This document shows, piece after piece, positions 22,656-36,165 of a stretch of DNA of 64,000 nt. The notes below the pieces were generated by a model. The model was not told where the DNA came from and made no database searches. It was given only the letters and a program-made list of their open reading frames with translations. A program made the position numbers and the translations under genes. This stretch comes from Euonymus europaeus (lineage: Eukaryota; Streptophyta; Magnoliopsida; Celastrales; Celastraceae): assembly GCA_963580455.1 (NCBI GenBank), contig OY756957.1:315001-379000 (forward strand), given 5' to 3'. Numbering within the stretch: the stretch's first letter is position 1; the number at the start of each line of letters is the position of its first letter.

Positions 22656-25600
22656 AAACGGTTTTATGAATATCCGTTGACTCCGAGTTCTGAATTCGGT
22701 GATTTTTAGCTTGATTCCACACTACTTTTCGAGCTCTACAATCCTGGATTTTCGGATTTCGATTTCAGAACTCGTGGCTAGTAGGTCTCGTTTCACCTAG
22801 TTAGCCGCGAAATGTGGTTTCTTTAGGTAAACGGTTTTATGAATATCCGTTGACACCGAGTTCTAAATTCGGTGATTTTTAGCTTGATTTCACACTACTT
22901 TTCGAGCTCTACGTTCCTGGCGTTTCGGATTTTGATTTCAGAACTCGTGGCTAGTTGGTCTCGTTTCACCTAGTTAGCCGCGAAATGTGGTTTCTTTACG
23001 TAAACGGTTTTATGAATATCCGTTGACTCCGAGTTCTGAATTCGGTGATTTTTAGCTTGATTTCACACTACTTTTCGAGCTCTACAATCCTGGATTTTCG
23101 GATTTCGATTTCATAACTCGTGGCTAGTAGGTCTCGTTTCACCTAGTTAGCCGCGAAATGTGGTTTCTTTACGTAAACGGTTTTATGAATATCCGTTGAC
23201 TCCGAGTTCTGAATTCGGTGATTTTTAGCTTGATTACACACTACTTTTCGAGCTCTACAATCCTGGATTTTTGGATTTCGATTTAAGAACTCGTGGTTAG
23301 TAGGTCTCGTTTCACCTATTTAGCCGCGAAATGTGGTTTCTTTACGTAAACGGTTTTATGAATATCGGTTGACTCCGAGTTCTGAATTCGGTGATTTTTA
23401 GCTTGATTTCACACTACTTTTCGAGCTCTACGATCCTGGCATTTCTGATTTTGATTTAAGAACTCGTGGCTAGTTGATCTCGTTTAACCTAGTTAGCCGC
23501 GAAATGTGGTTTCTTTACGTAAACGGTTTTATGAATATCCATTGACTCCGAGTTCTGAATTCGGTGATTTTTAGCTTGATTACACACTACTTTCGAGCTC
23601 TACAATCCTGGGTTTTCGGATTTCGATTTCAGAACTCGTGGCTAGTTGGTCTCGTTTCACCTATTTAGCCGCGAAATGTGGTTTCTTTACGTAAACGGTT
23701 TTATGAATTTCCGTTGACTCCGAGTTCTGAATTCGGTGATTTTTAGCTTGATTCCACACTACTTTTCGAGCTCTACAATCCTGGGTTTTCGGATTTCGAT
23801 TTCAGAACTCGTGGCTAGTAGGCCTCGTTTCACCTAGTTAGCCGCGAAATGTGGTTTCTTTACGTAAACGGTTTTATGAATATCCGTTGACTCCGAGTTC
23901 TGAATTCGGTGATTTTTAGCTTGATTTCACACTACTTTTCGAGCTCTACAATCCTGGATTTTCGGATTTCGATTTCAGAACTCGTGGCTAGTAGGTCTCG
24001 TTTCAACTAGTTAGCCGCGAAATGTGGTTTCTTTAGGTAAACGGTTTTATGAATATCCGTTGACACCGAGTTCTGAATTCGGTGATTTTTAGCTTGATTC
24101 CACACTACCTTTCGAGCTCTACAATCCTGGATTTTCGGATTTCGATTTCAGAACTCGTGGCTAGTAGGTCTCGTTTCACCTAGTTAGCCGCGAAATGTGG
24201 TTTCTTTACGTAAACGGTTTTATGAATATCCGTTGACTCCAAGTTCTGAATTCGGTGATTTTTAGCTTGATTTCACACTACTTTTCGAGCTCTACAATCC
24301 TGGGTTTTCGGATTTCGATTTCAGAACTCGTGGCTAGTAGGTCTCGTTTCACCTAGTTAGCCGCGAAATGTGGTTTCTTTGCGTAAACGGTTTTATGAAT
24401 ATCCGTTGACTCCGAGTTCTGAATTCGGTGATTTTTAGCTTGATTTCACACTACTTTTCGAGCTCTACAATCCTGGGTTTTTGGATTTTGATTTCAGAAC
24501 TCGTGGCTAGTAGGTCTCGTTTCACCTAGTTAGCCGCGAAATGTGGTTTCTTTACGTAAACGGTTTTATGAATATCCGTTGACTCCGAGTTCTGAATTCG
24601 GTGATTTTTAGCTTGATTTCACACTACTTTTTGAGCTCTACAATCCTAGGTTTTCGGATTTCGATTTCAGAACTCGTGGCTAGTAGGCCTCGTTTCACCT
24701 AGTTAGCCGCGAAATGTGGTTTCTTTACGTAAACGGTTTTATGAATATTCGTTGACTCCGAGTTCTGAATTCGGTGATTTTTAGCTTGATTTCACACTAA
24801 TTTTCGAGCTCTACAATCCTAGCGTTTCGGATTTTTATTTCAGAACTCGTGGCTTGTAGGTCTCGTTCCACCTAGTTAGCCGCGAAATGTGGTTTCTTTA
24901 CGTAAACGGTTTTATGAATATCCGTTGACTCCGGGTTCTGAATTCGGTGATTTTTAGCTTGATTTCACACTACTTTTCGAGCTCTACGTTCCTGGCGTTT
25001 CGGATTTTGATTTCAGAACTCGTGGCTAGTTGGTCTCGTTTCACCTAGTTAGCCGCGAAATGTGGTTTCTTTACGTAAACGGTTTTATGAATATCCGTTG
25101 ACTCCGAGTTCTGAATTCGGTGATTTTTAGCTTGATTCCACACTACTTTTCGAGCTCTACAATCCTGGATTTTCGGATTTCGATTTCAGAACTCGTGGCT
25201 AGTAGGTCTCGTTTCACCTAGTTAGCCGCGAAATGTGGTTTCTTTTGGTAAACGGTTTTATGAATATCCGTTGACACCGAGTTCTGAATTCGGTGATTTT
25301 TAGCTTGATTTCACACTACTTTTCGAGCTCTACGTTCCTGGCGTTTCGGATTTTGATTTCAGAACTCGTGGCTAGTTGGTCTCGTTTCACCTAGTTAGCC
25401 GCGAAATGTGGTTTCTTTACGTAAACGGTTTTATGAATATCCGTTGACTCCGAGTTCTGAATTCGGTGATTTTTAGCTTGATTTCACACTACTTTTCGAG
25501 CTCTACAATCCTGGGTTTTCGGATTTCGATTTCAGAACTCGTGGCTAGTAGGTCTCGTTTCACCTAGTTAGCCGCGAAATGTGGTTTCTTTACGTAAACG

Positions 25601-26121
25601 GTTTTATGAATATCCGTTGACTCCGAGTTCTGAATTCGGTGATTTTTAGCTTGATTACACACTACTTTTCGAGCTCTACAATCCTGGATTTTTGGATTTC
25701 GATTTAAGAACTCGTGGTTAGTAGGTCTCGTTTCACCTATTTAGCCGCGAAATGTGGTTTCTTTACGTAAACGGTTTTATGAATATCGGTTGACTCCGAG
25801 TTCTGAATTCGGTGATTTTTAGCTTGATTTCACACTACTTTTCGAGCTCTACGATCCTGGCATTTCTGATTTTGATTTAAGAACTCGTGGCTAGTTGATC
25901 TCGTTTAACCTAGTTAGCCGCGAAATGTGGTTTCTTTACGTAAACGGTTTTATGAATATCCATTGACTCCGAGTTCTGAATTCGGTGATTTTTAGCTTCA
26001 TTACACACTACTTTCGAGCTCTACAATCCTGGGTTTTCGGATTTCGATTTCAGAACTCGTGGCTAGTAGGTCTCGTTTCACCTATTTAGCCGCGAAATGT
26101 GGTTTCTTTACGTAAACGGTT
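22500..26121. repeat. 14-monomer repeat, 2421 bp, with 1.2-kb matching ends
   Basis: About 22500-23700 matches 24921-26121 at an offset of 2421 bp. Tags are CGTGGTTAGTAGG (near 23291 and 25712), CTAGTTGATCTCG (near 23472 and 25893) and the GATTCCAC monomer followed by a TTTAGGTAAAC or TTTTGGTAAAC junction. After about 23700 this register is lost, and the sequence instead matches at 2767 bp. Two different exchanges therefore meet here. Confidence 0.8.
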
Positions 26122-26978
26122 TTATGAATTTCCGTTGACTCCGAGTTCTGAATTCGGTGATTTTTAGCTTGATTTCACACTACTTTTCGAGCTCTACAAT
26201 TCGGGGTTTTCGGATTTCGATTTCAGAACTCGTGGCTAGTAGGTCTCGTTTCACCTAGTTAGCCGCGAAATGTGGTTTCTTTACGTAAACGGTTTTATGA
26301 ATATCCGTTGACTCCGGGTTCTGAATTCGGTGATTTTTAGCTTGATTTCACACTACTTTTCGAGCTCTACGTTCCTGGCGTTTCGGATTTTGATTTCAGA
26401 ACTCGTGGCTAGTTGGTCTCGTTTCACCTAGTTAGCCGCGAAATGTGGTTTCTTTACGTAAACAGTTTTATGAATATCCGTTGACTCCGAGTTCTGAATT
26501 CGGTGATTTTTAGCTTGATTCCACACTACTTTTCGAGCTCTACAATCCTGGGTTTTCGGATTTCGATTTCAGAACTCGTGGCTAGTAGGCCTCGTTTCAC
26601 CTAGTTAGCCGCGAAATGTGGTTTCTTTACGTAAACGGTTTTATGAATATCCGTTGACTCCGAGTTATGAATTCGGTGATTTTTAGCTTGATTTCACACT
26701 ACTTTTCGAGCTCTACAATCCTGGATTTTCGGATTTCGATTTCAGAACTCGTGGCTAGTAGGTCTCGTTTCAACTAGTTAGCCGCGAAATGTGGTTTCTT
26801 TAGGTAAACGGTTTTATGAATATCCGTTGACACCGAGTTCTGAATTCGGTGATTTTTAGCTTGATTCCACACTACCTTTCGAGCTCTACAATCCTGGATT
26901 TTCGGATTTCGATTTCAGAACTCGTGGCTAGTAGGTCTCGTTTCACCTAGTTAGCGGCGAAATGTGGTTTCTTTACGT

Positions 26979-27324
26979 AAACGGTTTTATGAATATCCGT
27001 TGACTCCAAGTTCTGAATTCGGTGATTTTTAGCTTGATTTCACACTACTTTTCGAGCTCTACAATCCTGGGTTTTCGGATTTCGATTTCAGAACTCGTGG
27101 CTAGTAGGTCTCGTTTCACCTAGTTAGCCGCGAAATGTGGTTTCTTTGCGTAAACGGTTTTATGAATATCCGTTGACTCCGAGTTCTGAATTCGGTGATT
27201 TTTAGCTTGATTTCACACTACTTTTCGAGCTCTACAATCCTGGGTTTTTGGATTTTGATTTCAGAACTCGTGGCTAGTAGGTCTCGTTTCACCTAGTTAG
27301 CCGCGAAATGTGGTTTCTTTACGT
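26979..27324. repeat. Dimer duplicated in tandem (first copy, 346 bp)
   Basis: Two monomers, one ending at a TTTGCGTAAAC junction and one with GGGTTTTTGG, are repeated directly in 27325-27670. The first copy has CTCCAAGTTCTG where the second has CTCCGAGTTCTG. The related stretch near 24207-24552 has only one such dimer, so the extra copy is local and recent. Confidence 0.85.
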
Positions 27325-27670
27325 AAACGGTTTTATGAATATCCGTTGACTCCGAGTTCTGAATTCGGTGATTTTTAGCTTGATTTCACACTACTTTTCG
27401 AGCTCTACAATCCTGGGTTTTCGGATTTCGATTTCAGAACTCGTGGCTAGTAGGTCTCGTTTCACCTAGTTAGCCGCGAAATGTGGTTTCTTTGCGTAAA
27501 CGGTTTTATGAATATCCGTTGACTCCGAGTTCTGAATTCGGTGATTTTTAGCTTGATTTCACACTACTTTTCGAGCTCTACAATCCTGGGTTTTTGGATT
27601 TTGATTTCAGAACTCGTGGCTAGTAGGTCTCGTTTCACCTAGTTAGCCGCGAAATGTGGTTTCTTTACGT
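27325..27670. repeat. Dimer duplicated in tandem (second copy, 346 bp)
   Basis: This is the direct repeat of 26979-27324. The TTTGCG junction falls at 27494, exactly 346 bp after the first at 27148. Confidence 0.85.
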
Positions 27671-28005
27671 AAACGGTTTTATGAATATCCGTTGACTCCG
27701 AGTTCTGAATTCGGTGATTTTTAGCTTGATTTCACACTACTTTTTGAGCTCTACAATCCTAGGTTTTCGGATTTCGATTTCAGAACTCGTGGCTAGTAGG
27801 CCTCGTTTCACCTAGTTAGCCGCGAAATGTGGTTTCTTTACGTAAACGGTTTTATGAATATTCGTTGACTCCGAGTTCTGAATTCGGTGATTTTTAGCTT
27901 GATTTCACACTAATTTTCGAGCTCTACAATCCTAGTGTTTCGGATTTTTATTTCAGAACTCGTGGCTTGTAGGTCTCGTTCCATCTAGTTAGCCGCGAAA
28001 TGTGG

Positions 28006-29079
28006 TTTCTTTACGTAAACGGTTTTATGAATATCCGTTGACTCTGAGTTCTGAATTCGGTGATTTTTAGCTTGATTTCACACTACTTTTCCAGCTCTAC
28101 AATCCTGGATTTTCGGATTTCGATTTCAGAACTCGTGGCTAGTAGGTCTCGTTTCACCTAGTTAGCCGCGAAATGTGGTTTCTTTACGTAAACGGTTTTA
28201 TGAATATCCGTTGAATCCGAGTTCTGAATTCGGTGATTTTTAGCTTGATTTCACACTACTTTTCAAGCTCTACGATCCTGGCATTTCTGATTTCGATTTA
28301 AGAACTCGTGGCAAGTTGGTCTCGTTTAACCTAGTTAGCCGCGAAATGTGGTTTCTTTACGTAAACGGTTTTATGAATATCCATTGACTCCGAGTTCTGA
28401 ATTCGGTGATTTTTAGCTTGATTATACACTACTTTCGAGCTCTACAATCCTGGGTTTTCGGATTTCGATTTCAGAACTCGTGGCTAGTAGGTCTCGTTTC
28501 ACCTATTTAGCCGCGAAATGTGGTTTCTTTACGTAAACGGTTTTATGAATTTCCGTTGACTCCGAGTTCTGAATTCGGTGATTTTTAGCTTGATTTCACA
28601 CTACTTTTCGAGCTCTACAATTCGGGTTTTCGGATTTCGATTTCAGAACTCGTGGCTAGTAGGTCTCGTTTCACCTAGTTAGCCGCGAAATGTGGTTTCT
28701 TTACGTAAACGGTTTTATGAATATCCGTTGACTCCGGGTTCTGAATTCGGTGATTTTTAGCTTGATTTCACACTACTTTTCGAGCTCTACGTTCCTGGCG
28801 TTTCGGATTTTGATTTCAGAACTCGTGGCTAGTTGGTCTCGTTTCACCTAGTTAGCCGCGAAATGTGGTTTCTTTACGTAAACAGTTTTATGAATATCCG
28901 TTGACTCCGAGTTCTGAATTCGGTGATTTTTAGCTTGATTCCACACTACTTTTCGAGCTCTACAATCCTGGATTTTCGGATTTCGATTTCAGAACTCGTG
29001 GCTAGTAGGTCTCGTTTCACCTAGTTAGCCGCGAAATGTGGTTTCTTTAGGTAAACGGTTTTATGAATATCCGTTGACA
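28006..29079. repeat. Satellite stretch with the three-monomer module
   Basis: The segment between larger blocks is ordinary array sequence. It holds the module starting at 28190, with TACAATTCGGG one base short near 28621, and then monomers with GGGTTCTGAATTC and TACGTTCCTGG, an AAACAGTTTT monomer with GATTCCAC, and a TTTAGGTAAAC junction with GACACC. Similar orders occur near 22490 and 26290. No gene or other element is visible. Confidence 0.75.
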
Positions 29080-31960
29080 CCGAGTTCTGAATTCGGTGAT
29101 TTTTAGCTTGATTTCACACTACTTTTCGAGCTCTACGTTCCTGGCTTTTCGGATTTTGATTTCAGAACTCGTGGCTAGTTGGTCTCGTTTCACCTAGTTA
29201 GCCGCGAAATGTGGTTTCTTTACGTAAACAGTTTTATGAATATCCGTTGACTCCGAGTTCTGAATTCGGTGATTTTTAGCTTGATTTCACACTACTTTTC
29301 GAGCTCTACAATCCTGGGTTTTCGGATTTCGATTTCAGAACTCGTGGCTAGTAGGTCTCGTTTCACCTAGTTAGCCGCGAAATGTGGTTTCTTTACGTAA
29401 ACGGTTTTATGAATATCCGTTGACTCCGGGTTCTGAATTCGGTGATTTTTAGCTTGATTTCACACTACTTTTCGAGCTCTACGTTCCTGGCGTTTCGTAT
29501 TTTGATTTCAGAACTCGTGGCTAGTTGGTCTCGTTTCACCTAGTTAGCCGCGAAATGTGGTTTCTTTACGTAAACGGTTTTATGAATATCCGTTGACTCC
29601 GAGTTCTGAATTCGGTGATTTTTAGCTTGATTCCACACTACTTTTCGAGCTCTACAATCCTGGATTTTCGGATTTTGATTTCAGAACTCGTGGCTAGTAG
29701 GTCTTGTTTCACCTAGTTAGCCGCGAAATGTGGTTTCTTTAGGTAAACGGTTTTATGAATATCCGTTGACACCGAGTTTTGAATTCGGTGATTTTTAGCT
29801 TGATTTCACACTACTTTTCGAGCTCTACGTTCCTGGCGTTTCGGATTTTGATTTCAGAACTCGTGGCTAGTTGGTCTCGTTTCACCTAGTTAGCCGTGAA
29901 ATGTGGTTTCTTTACGTAAACGGTTTTATGAATATCCGTTGACTCCGAGTTCTGAATTCGGTGATTTTTAGCTTGATTTCACACTACTTTTCGAGCTCTA
30001 CAATCCTGGGTTTTCGGATTTCGATTTCAGAACTCGTGGCTAGTAGGTCTCATTTCACCTAGTTAGCCGCGAAATGTGGTTTCTTTACGTAAACGGTTTT
30101 ATGAATATCCGTTGACTCCGAGTTCTGAATTCGGTGATTTTTAGCTTGAATTCACACTACTTTTCGAGCTCTACAATCCTGGGTTTTTGGATTTTGATTT
30201 CAGAACTCGTGGCTAGTAGGTCTCGTTTCACCTAGTTAGCCGCGAAATGTGGTTTCTTTACGTAAACGGTTTTATGAATATCCGTTGACTCCGAGTTCTG
30301 AATTCGGTGATTTTTAGCTTGATTTCACACTACTTTTCGAGCTCTACAATCCTAGGTTTTCGGATTTCGATTTCAGAACTCGTGGCTAGTAGGCCTCGTT
30401 TCACCTAGTTAGCCGCGAAATGTGGTTTCTTTACGTAAACGGTTTTATGAATATCCGTTGACTCCGAGTTCTGAATTCGGTGATTTTTAGCTTGATTTCA
30501 CACTAATTTTCGAGCTCTACAATCCTAGCGTTTCGGATTTTTATTTCAGAACTCGTGGCTTGTAGGTCTCGTTCCATCTAGTTAGCCGCGAAATGTGGTT
30601 TCTTTACGTAAACGGTTTTATGAATATCTGTTGACTCCGAGTTCTGAATTCGGTGATTTTTAGCTTGATTACACACTACTTTTCGAGCTCTACAATCCTG
30701 GATTTTCGGATTTCGATTTCAGAACTCGTGGCTTGTAGCTCTCGTTTCACCTATTTAGCCGCGAATTGTGGTTTCTTTACGTAAACGGTTTTATGAATAT
30801 CCGTTGAATCCGAGTTCTGAATTCGGTGATTTTTAGCTTGATTTCACACTACTTTTCGAGCTCTACGATCCTGGCATTTCTGATTTCGATTTAAGAACTC
30901 GTGGCTAGTTGGTCTCGTTTAACCTAGTTAGCCGCGAAATGTGGTTTCTTTACGTAAACGGTTTTATGAATATCCATTGACTCCGAGTTCTGAATTCGGT
31001 GATTTTTAGCTTGATTACACACTACTTTTGAGCTCTACAATCCTGGGTTTTCGGATTTCGATTTCAGAACTCGTGGCTAGTAGGTCTCGTTTCACCTATT
31101 TAGCCGCGAAATGTGGTTTCTTTACGTAAACGGTTTTATGAATTTCCGTTGACTCCGAGTTCTGAATTCGGTGATTTTTAGCTTGATTTCACACTACTTT
31201 TCGAGCTCTACAATTCGGGGTTTTCGGATTTCGATTTCAGAACTCGTGGCTAGTAGGTCTCGTTTCACCTAGTTAGCCGCGAAATGTGGTTTCTTTACGT
31301 AAACGGTTTTATGAATATCCGTTGACTCCGGGTTCTGAATTCTGTGATTTTTAGCTTGATTTCACACTACTTTTCGAGCTCTACAATCCTGGGTTTTCGG
31401 ATTTCGATTTCAGAACTCGTGGCTAGTAGGTCTCGTTTCACCTAGTTAGCCGCGAAATATGGTTTCTTTACGTAAACGGTTTTATGAATATCCGTTGACT
31501 CCGGGTTCTGAATTCGGTGATTTTTAGCTTGATTTCACACTACTTTTCGAGCTCTACAATCCTAGGTTTTCGGATTTCGATTTCAGAACTCGTGGCTAGT
31601 AGGCCTAGTTTCACCTAGTTAGCCGCGAAATGTGGTTTCTTTACGTAAACGGTTTTATGAATATCCGTTGACTCCGAGTTCTGAATTCGGTGATTTTTAG
31701 CTTGATTTCACACTAATTTTCGAGCTCTACAATCCTAGCGTTTCGGATTTTTATTTCAGAACTCGTGGCTTGTAGGTCTCGTTCCATCTAGTTAGCCGCG
31801 AAATGTGGTTTCTTTACGTAAACGGTTTTATGAATATCCGTTGACTCCGAGTTCTGAATTCGGTGATTTTTAGCTTGATTTCACACTACTTTTCAAGCTC
31901 TACAATCCTGGATTTTCGGATTTCGATTTCAGAACTCGTGGCTAGTAGGTCTCGTTTCAC
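29080..31960. repeat. Left copy of a 2.9-kb block, repeated at +7086 bp
   Basis: The stretch matches about 36166-39046 at 7086 bp (41 monomers minus 7). Tags are TGGCTTTTCGG (29145 and 36231), TTTCGTATTTTG (near 29495 and 36581), GCTTGTAGCTCTCG (30731 and 37817), GAATTCTGTGAT (near 31342 and 38428) and GAAATATGG (near 31456 and 38542). One monomer near 30336 (TACAATCCTAGG) is replaced at 37422 by TACGTTCCTGGC, a single-monomer conversion patch. Confidence 0.83.
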
Positions 31961-34239
31961 CTAGTTATCCGCGAAATGTGGTTTCTTTACGTAAACGGTT
32001 TTATGAATATCCGTTGACTCCGGGTTCTGAATTCGGTGATTTTTAGCTTGATTTCACACTACTTTTCGAGCTCTACAATCTTGGCATTTCGGATTTTGAT
32101 TTCAGAACTGGTGGCTAGTAGGTCTCGTTTCACCTATTTAGCCGCAAAATGTGGTTTCTTTACGTAAACGGTTTTATGAATATCCGTTGACTCCGAGTTC
32201 TGAATTCGGTGATTTTTAGCTTGATTACACACTACTTTTCGAGCTCTACAATCCTGGATTTTCGGATTTCGATTTCAGAACTCGTGGCTTGTAGCTCTCG
32301 TTTCACCTATTTGGCCACGAATTGTGGTTTCTTTACGTAAACGGTTTTATGAATATCCGTTGAATCCGAGTTCTGAATTCGGTGATTTTTAGCTTGATTT
32401 CACACTACTTTTCGAGCTCTACGATCCTGGCATTTCTGATTTCGATTTAAGAACTCGTGGCTAGTTGGTCTCGTTTAACCTAGTTAGCCGCGAAATGTGG
32501 TTTCTTTACGTAAACGGTTTTATGAATATCCATTGACTCCGAGTTCTGAATTCGGTGATTTTTAGCTTGATTACACACTACTTTCGAGCTCTAAAATCCT
32601 GGGTTTTCGGATTTCGATTTCAGAACTCGTGGCTAGTAGGTCTCGTTTCACCTAGTTAGCCGCGAAATGTGGTTTCTTTACGTAAACGGTTTTATGAATA
32701 TCCGTTGACTCCGGGTTCTGAATTCGGTGATTTTTAGCTTGATTTCACACTACTTTTCGAGCTCTACAATCCTGGGTTTTCGGATTTTGATTTCAGAACT
32801 CGTGGCTAGTAGGTCTCGTTTCACCTAGTTAGCCGCGAAATGTGGTATCTTTACGTAAACGGTTTTATGAATATCCGTTGACTCCGAGTTCTGAATTCGG
32901 TGATTTTTTGCTTTATTTCACACTACTTTTCGAGCTCTACGATCCTGGCATTTCGGATTTTGATTTCAGAACTCGTGGCTAGTTGGTCTCGTTTCACCTA
33001 GTTAGCCGCGAAATGTGGTTTCTTTACGTAAACGGTTTTATAAATATCCGTTGACTCCGAGCTCTGAATTCTGTAATTTTTAGCTTGATTTCACACTACT
33101 TTTCCAGCTCTACGATTATGGAGTTTCGGATTTTGATTTCAGAACTCGTGGCTAGTTGGTCTCGTTTGACCTAGTTAGCCGCGAAATGTGGTTTCTTTAC
33201 GTAAACGGTTTTATTAATATCGGTTGACTCCGACTTCTGAATTCGGTGATTTTTAGCTTGATTTCACACTAATTTTCGAGCTCTACGAGCCTGGTGTTTC
33301 GGATTTTGATTTCAGAACTCGTGGCTAGTTGGTCTCGTTTCACCTAGTTAGCCGCGAAATGTGGTTTCTTTACGTAAACGGTTTTATGAATATCCGTTGA
33401 CTCCGAGTTCTGAATTCGGTGATTTTTAGCTTGATTTCACACTACTTTTCGAGCTCTACAATCTTGGCGTTTCGGATTTTGATTTTAGAACTTGTGGCTA
33501 GTAGGTCTCGTTTCACCTATTTAGACGCGAAATGTAGTTTCTTTACGTAAACGGTTTTATGAATATCCGTTGACTCCGAGTTCTGAATTCGGTGATTTTT
33601 AGCTTGATTACACACTACTTTTCGAGCTCTACAATCCTGGATTTTCGGATTTCGATTTCGGAACTCGTGGCTAGTAGGTCTCGTTTCACCTATTTAGCCG
33701 CGAAATGTGGTTTCTTTACGTAAACGGTTTTATGAATATCCGTTGACTCCGAGTTCTGAATTCGATGATTTTTAGCTTGATTTCACACTACTTTTCGAGC
33801 TCTACGATCCTGGCATTTCTGATTTTGATTTAAGAACTCGTCGCTAGTTGGTCTCGTTTAACCTAGTTAGCCGCGAAATGTGGTTTCTTTACGTAAACGG
33901 TTTTATGAATATCCATTGACTCCGAGTTCTGAATTCGGTGATTTTTAGCTTGATTACACACTACTTTCGAGCTCTACAATCCTGGGTTTTCGGATTTCGA
34001 TTTCAGAACTCGTGGCTAGTAGGTCTCGTTTCACCTATTTAGCCGCGAAATGTGGTTTCTTTACGTAAACGGTTTTATGAATATCTGTTGACTCCGAGTT
34101 CTGAATTCGGTGATTTTTAGCTTGATTTCACACTACTTTTCGAGCTCTACAATCCTGGCATTTCGGATTTTGATTTCAGAACTCGTGGCTAGTAGGTCTC
34201 GTTTCACCTATTTAGCCGCGAAATGTGGTTTCTTTACGT

Positions 34240-34929
34240 AAACGGTTTTATGAATATCCGTTGACTCCGAGTTCTGAATTCGGGGATTTTTAGCTTGATT
34301 ACACACTACTTTCGAGCTCTACAATCCTGGGTTTTCGGATTTCGATTTCAGAACTCGTGGCTAGTAGGTCTCGTTTCACCTATTTAGCCGCGAAATGTGG
34401 TTTCTTTACGTAAACGGTTTTATGAATATCCGTTGAATCCGAGTTCTGAATTCGGTGATTTTTAGCTTGATTTCACACTACTTTTCGAGCTCTACGATCC
34501 TGGCATTTCTGATTTCGATTTAAGAACTCGTGGCTAGTTGGTCTCGTTTAACCTAGTTAGCCGCGAAATGTGGTTTCTTTACGTAAACGGTTTTATGAAT
34601 ATCCATTGACTCCGAGTTCTGAATTCGGTGATTTTTAGCTTGATTACACACTACTTTCGAGCTCTACAATCCTGCGTTTTCGGATTTCGATTTCAGAACT
34701 CGTGGCTCGTAGGTCTCGTTTCACCTATTTAGCCGCGAAATGTGGTTTCTTTACGTAAACGGTTTTATGAATTTCCGTTGACTACGAGTTCTAAATTCGG
34801 TGATTTTTAGCTTGATTTCACACTACTTTTCGAGCTCTACAATTCGGGGTTTTCGGATTTCGATTTCAGAACTCGTGGCTAGTAGGTCTCGTTTCACCTA
34901 TTTAGCCGCGAAATGTGGTTTCTTTACGT
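34240..34929. repeat. Four-monomer unit, 690 bp (copy 1)
   Basis: The unit is a GATTACAC monomer with the one-base loss followed by the three-monomer module. It is followed in tandem by a second copy at 34930-35619. This copy has the private variants CGGGGATTTTTAGC, GGCTCGTAGG and GACTACGAG. Confidence 0.87.
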
Positions 34930-35619
34930 AAACGGTTTTATGAATATCCGTTGACTCCGAGTTCTGAATTCGGTGATTTTTAGCTTGATTACACACTACT
35001 TTCGAGCTCTACAATCCTGGGTTTTCGGATTTCGATTTCAGAACTCGTGGCTAGTAGGTCTCGTTTCACCTATTTAGCCGCGAAATGTGGTTTCTTTACG
35101 TAAACGGTTTTATGAATATCCGTTGAATCCGAGTTCTGAATTCGGTGATTTTTAGCTTGATTTCACACTACTTTTCGAGCTCTACGATCCTGGCATTTCT
35201 GATTTCGATTTAAGAACTCGTGGCTAGTTGGTCTCATTTAACCTAGTTAGCCGCGAAATGTGGTTTCTTTACGTAAACGGTTTTATGAATATCCATTGAC
35301 TCCGAGTTCTGAATTCGGTGATTTTTAGCTTGATTACACACTACTTTCGAGCTCTACAATCCTGGGTTTTCGGATTTCGATTTCAGAACTCGTGGCTAGT
35401 AGGTCTCGTTTCACCTATTTAGCCGCGAAATGTGGTTTCTTTACGTAAACGGTTTTATGAATTTCCGTTGACTCCGAGTTCTAAATTCGGTGATTTTTAG
35501 CTTGATTTCACACTACTTTTCGAGCTCTACAATTCGGGGTTTTCGGATTTCGATTTCAGAACTCGTGGCTAGTAGGTCTCGTTTCACCTAGTTAGCCGCG
35601 AAATGTGGTTTCTTTACGT
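34930..35619. repeat. Four-monomer unit, 690 bp (copy 2)
   Basis: This is the tandem partner of 34240-34929, with the CCGTTGAATCC tag exactly 690 bp further on (34433 and 35123). It keeps GTTCTAAATTCGG in the fourth monomer, as the first copy does. Confidence 0.87.
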
Positions 35620-36165
35620 AAACGGTTTTATGAATATCCGTTGACTCCGGGTTCTGAATTCGTTGATTTTTAGCTTGATTTCACACTACTTTTCGAGCTC
35701 TACAATCCTGGGTTTTCGGATTTTGATTTCAGAACTCGTGGCTAGTAGGTCTCGTTTCACCTAGTTAGCCGCGAAATGTGGTATCTTTACGTAAACGGTT
35801 TTATGAATATCCGTTGACTCCGAGTTCTGAATTCGGTGATTTTTTGCTTTATTTCACACTACTTTTCGAGCTCTACGATCCTGGCATTTCGGATTTTGAT
35901 TTCAGAACTCGTGGCTAGTTGGTCTCGTTTCACCTAGTTAGCCGCGAAATGTGGTTTCTTTACGTAAACGGTTTTATGAATATCCGTTGACTCCGAGCTC
36001 TGAATTCGGTAATTTTTAGCTTGATTTCACACTACTTTTCCAGCTCTTCGATTATGGAGTTTCGGATTTTGATTTCAGAACTCGTGGCTAGTTGGTCTCG
36101 TTTCACCTAGTTAGCCGCGAAATGTGGTTTCTTTACGTAAACGGTTTTATGAATATCCGTTGACT

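Larger units (their letters stand above)
23700..28005. repeat. 16-monomer repeat, 2767 bp, later stretched by a dimer
   Basis: About 23700-24560 matches 26467-27324 at an offset of 2767 bp, tagged by GTAGGCCTCG (23820 and 26587), TTTAGGTAAACGG (near 24027 and 26794) and TTTGCGTAAACGG (24381 and 27148). Beyond the extra dimer at 27325-27670, the match of 24560-24890 to 27670-28005 resumes at 3113 bp, which is 2767 plus 346. Tags there are TTTTTGAGCTC with CCTAGG, then GAATATTCG. Confidence 0.8.
32640..36115. repeat. Left copy of a 3.5-kb block, repeated at +7258 bp
   Basis: The stretch matches about 39898-43373 at a constant 7258 bp (42 monomers minus 8). Tags are TTTTATAAATATCC (near 33040 and 40298), TTTTATTAATATCG (33213 and 40471), GATTTTAGAACTTG (near 33482 and 40740), TTTCGGAACTCG (near 33657 and 40915), GGCTCGTAGG (near 34704 and 41962) and CAGCTCTTCGATTATGG (36042 and 43300). 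It includes two tandem four-monomer units. Confidence 0.87.

Noticed and set aside
30140..30170. Extra EcoRI site from GCTTGAATTCACAC
   Set aside because: It is a one-base private change in one monomer (TGATTTCAC to TGAATTCAC), with no sign of function.
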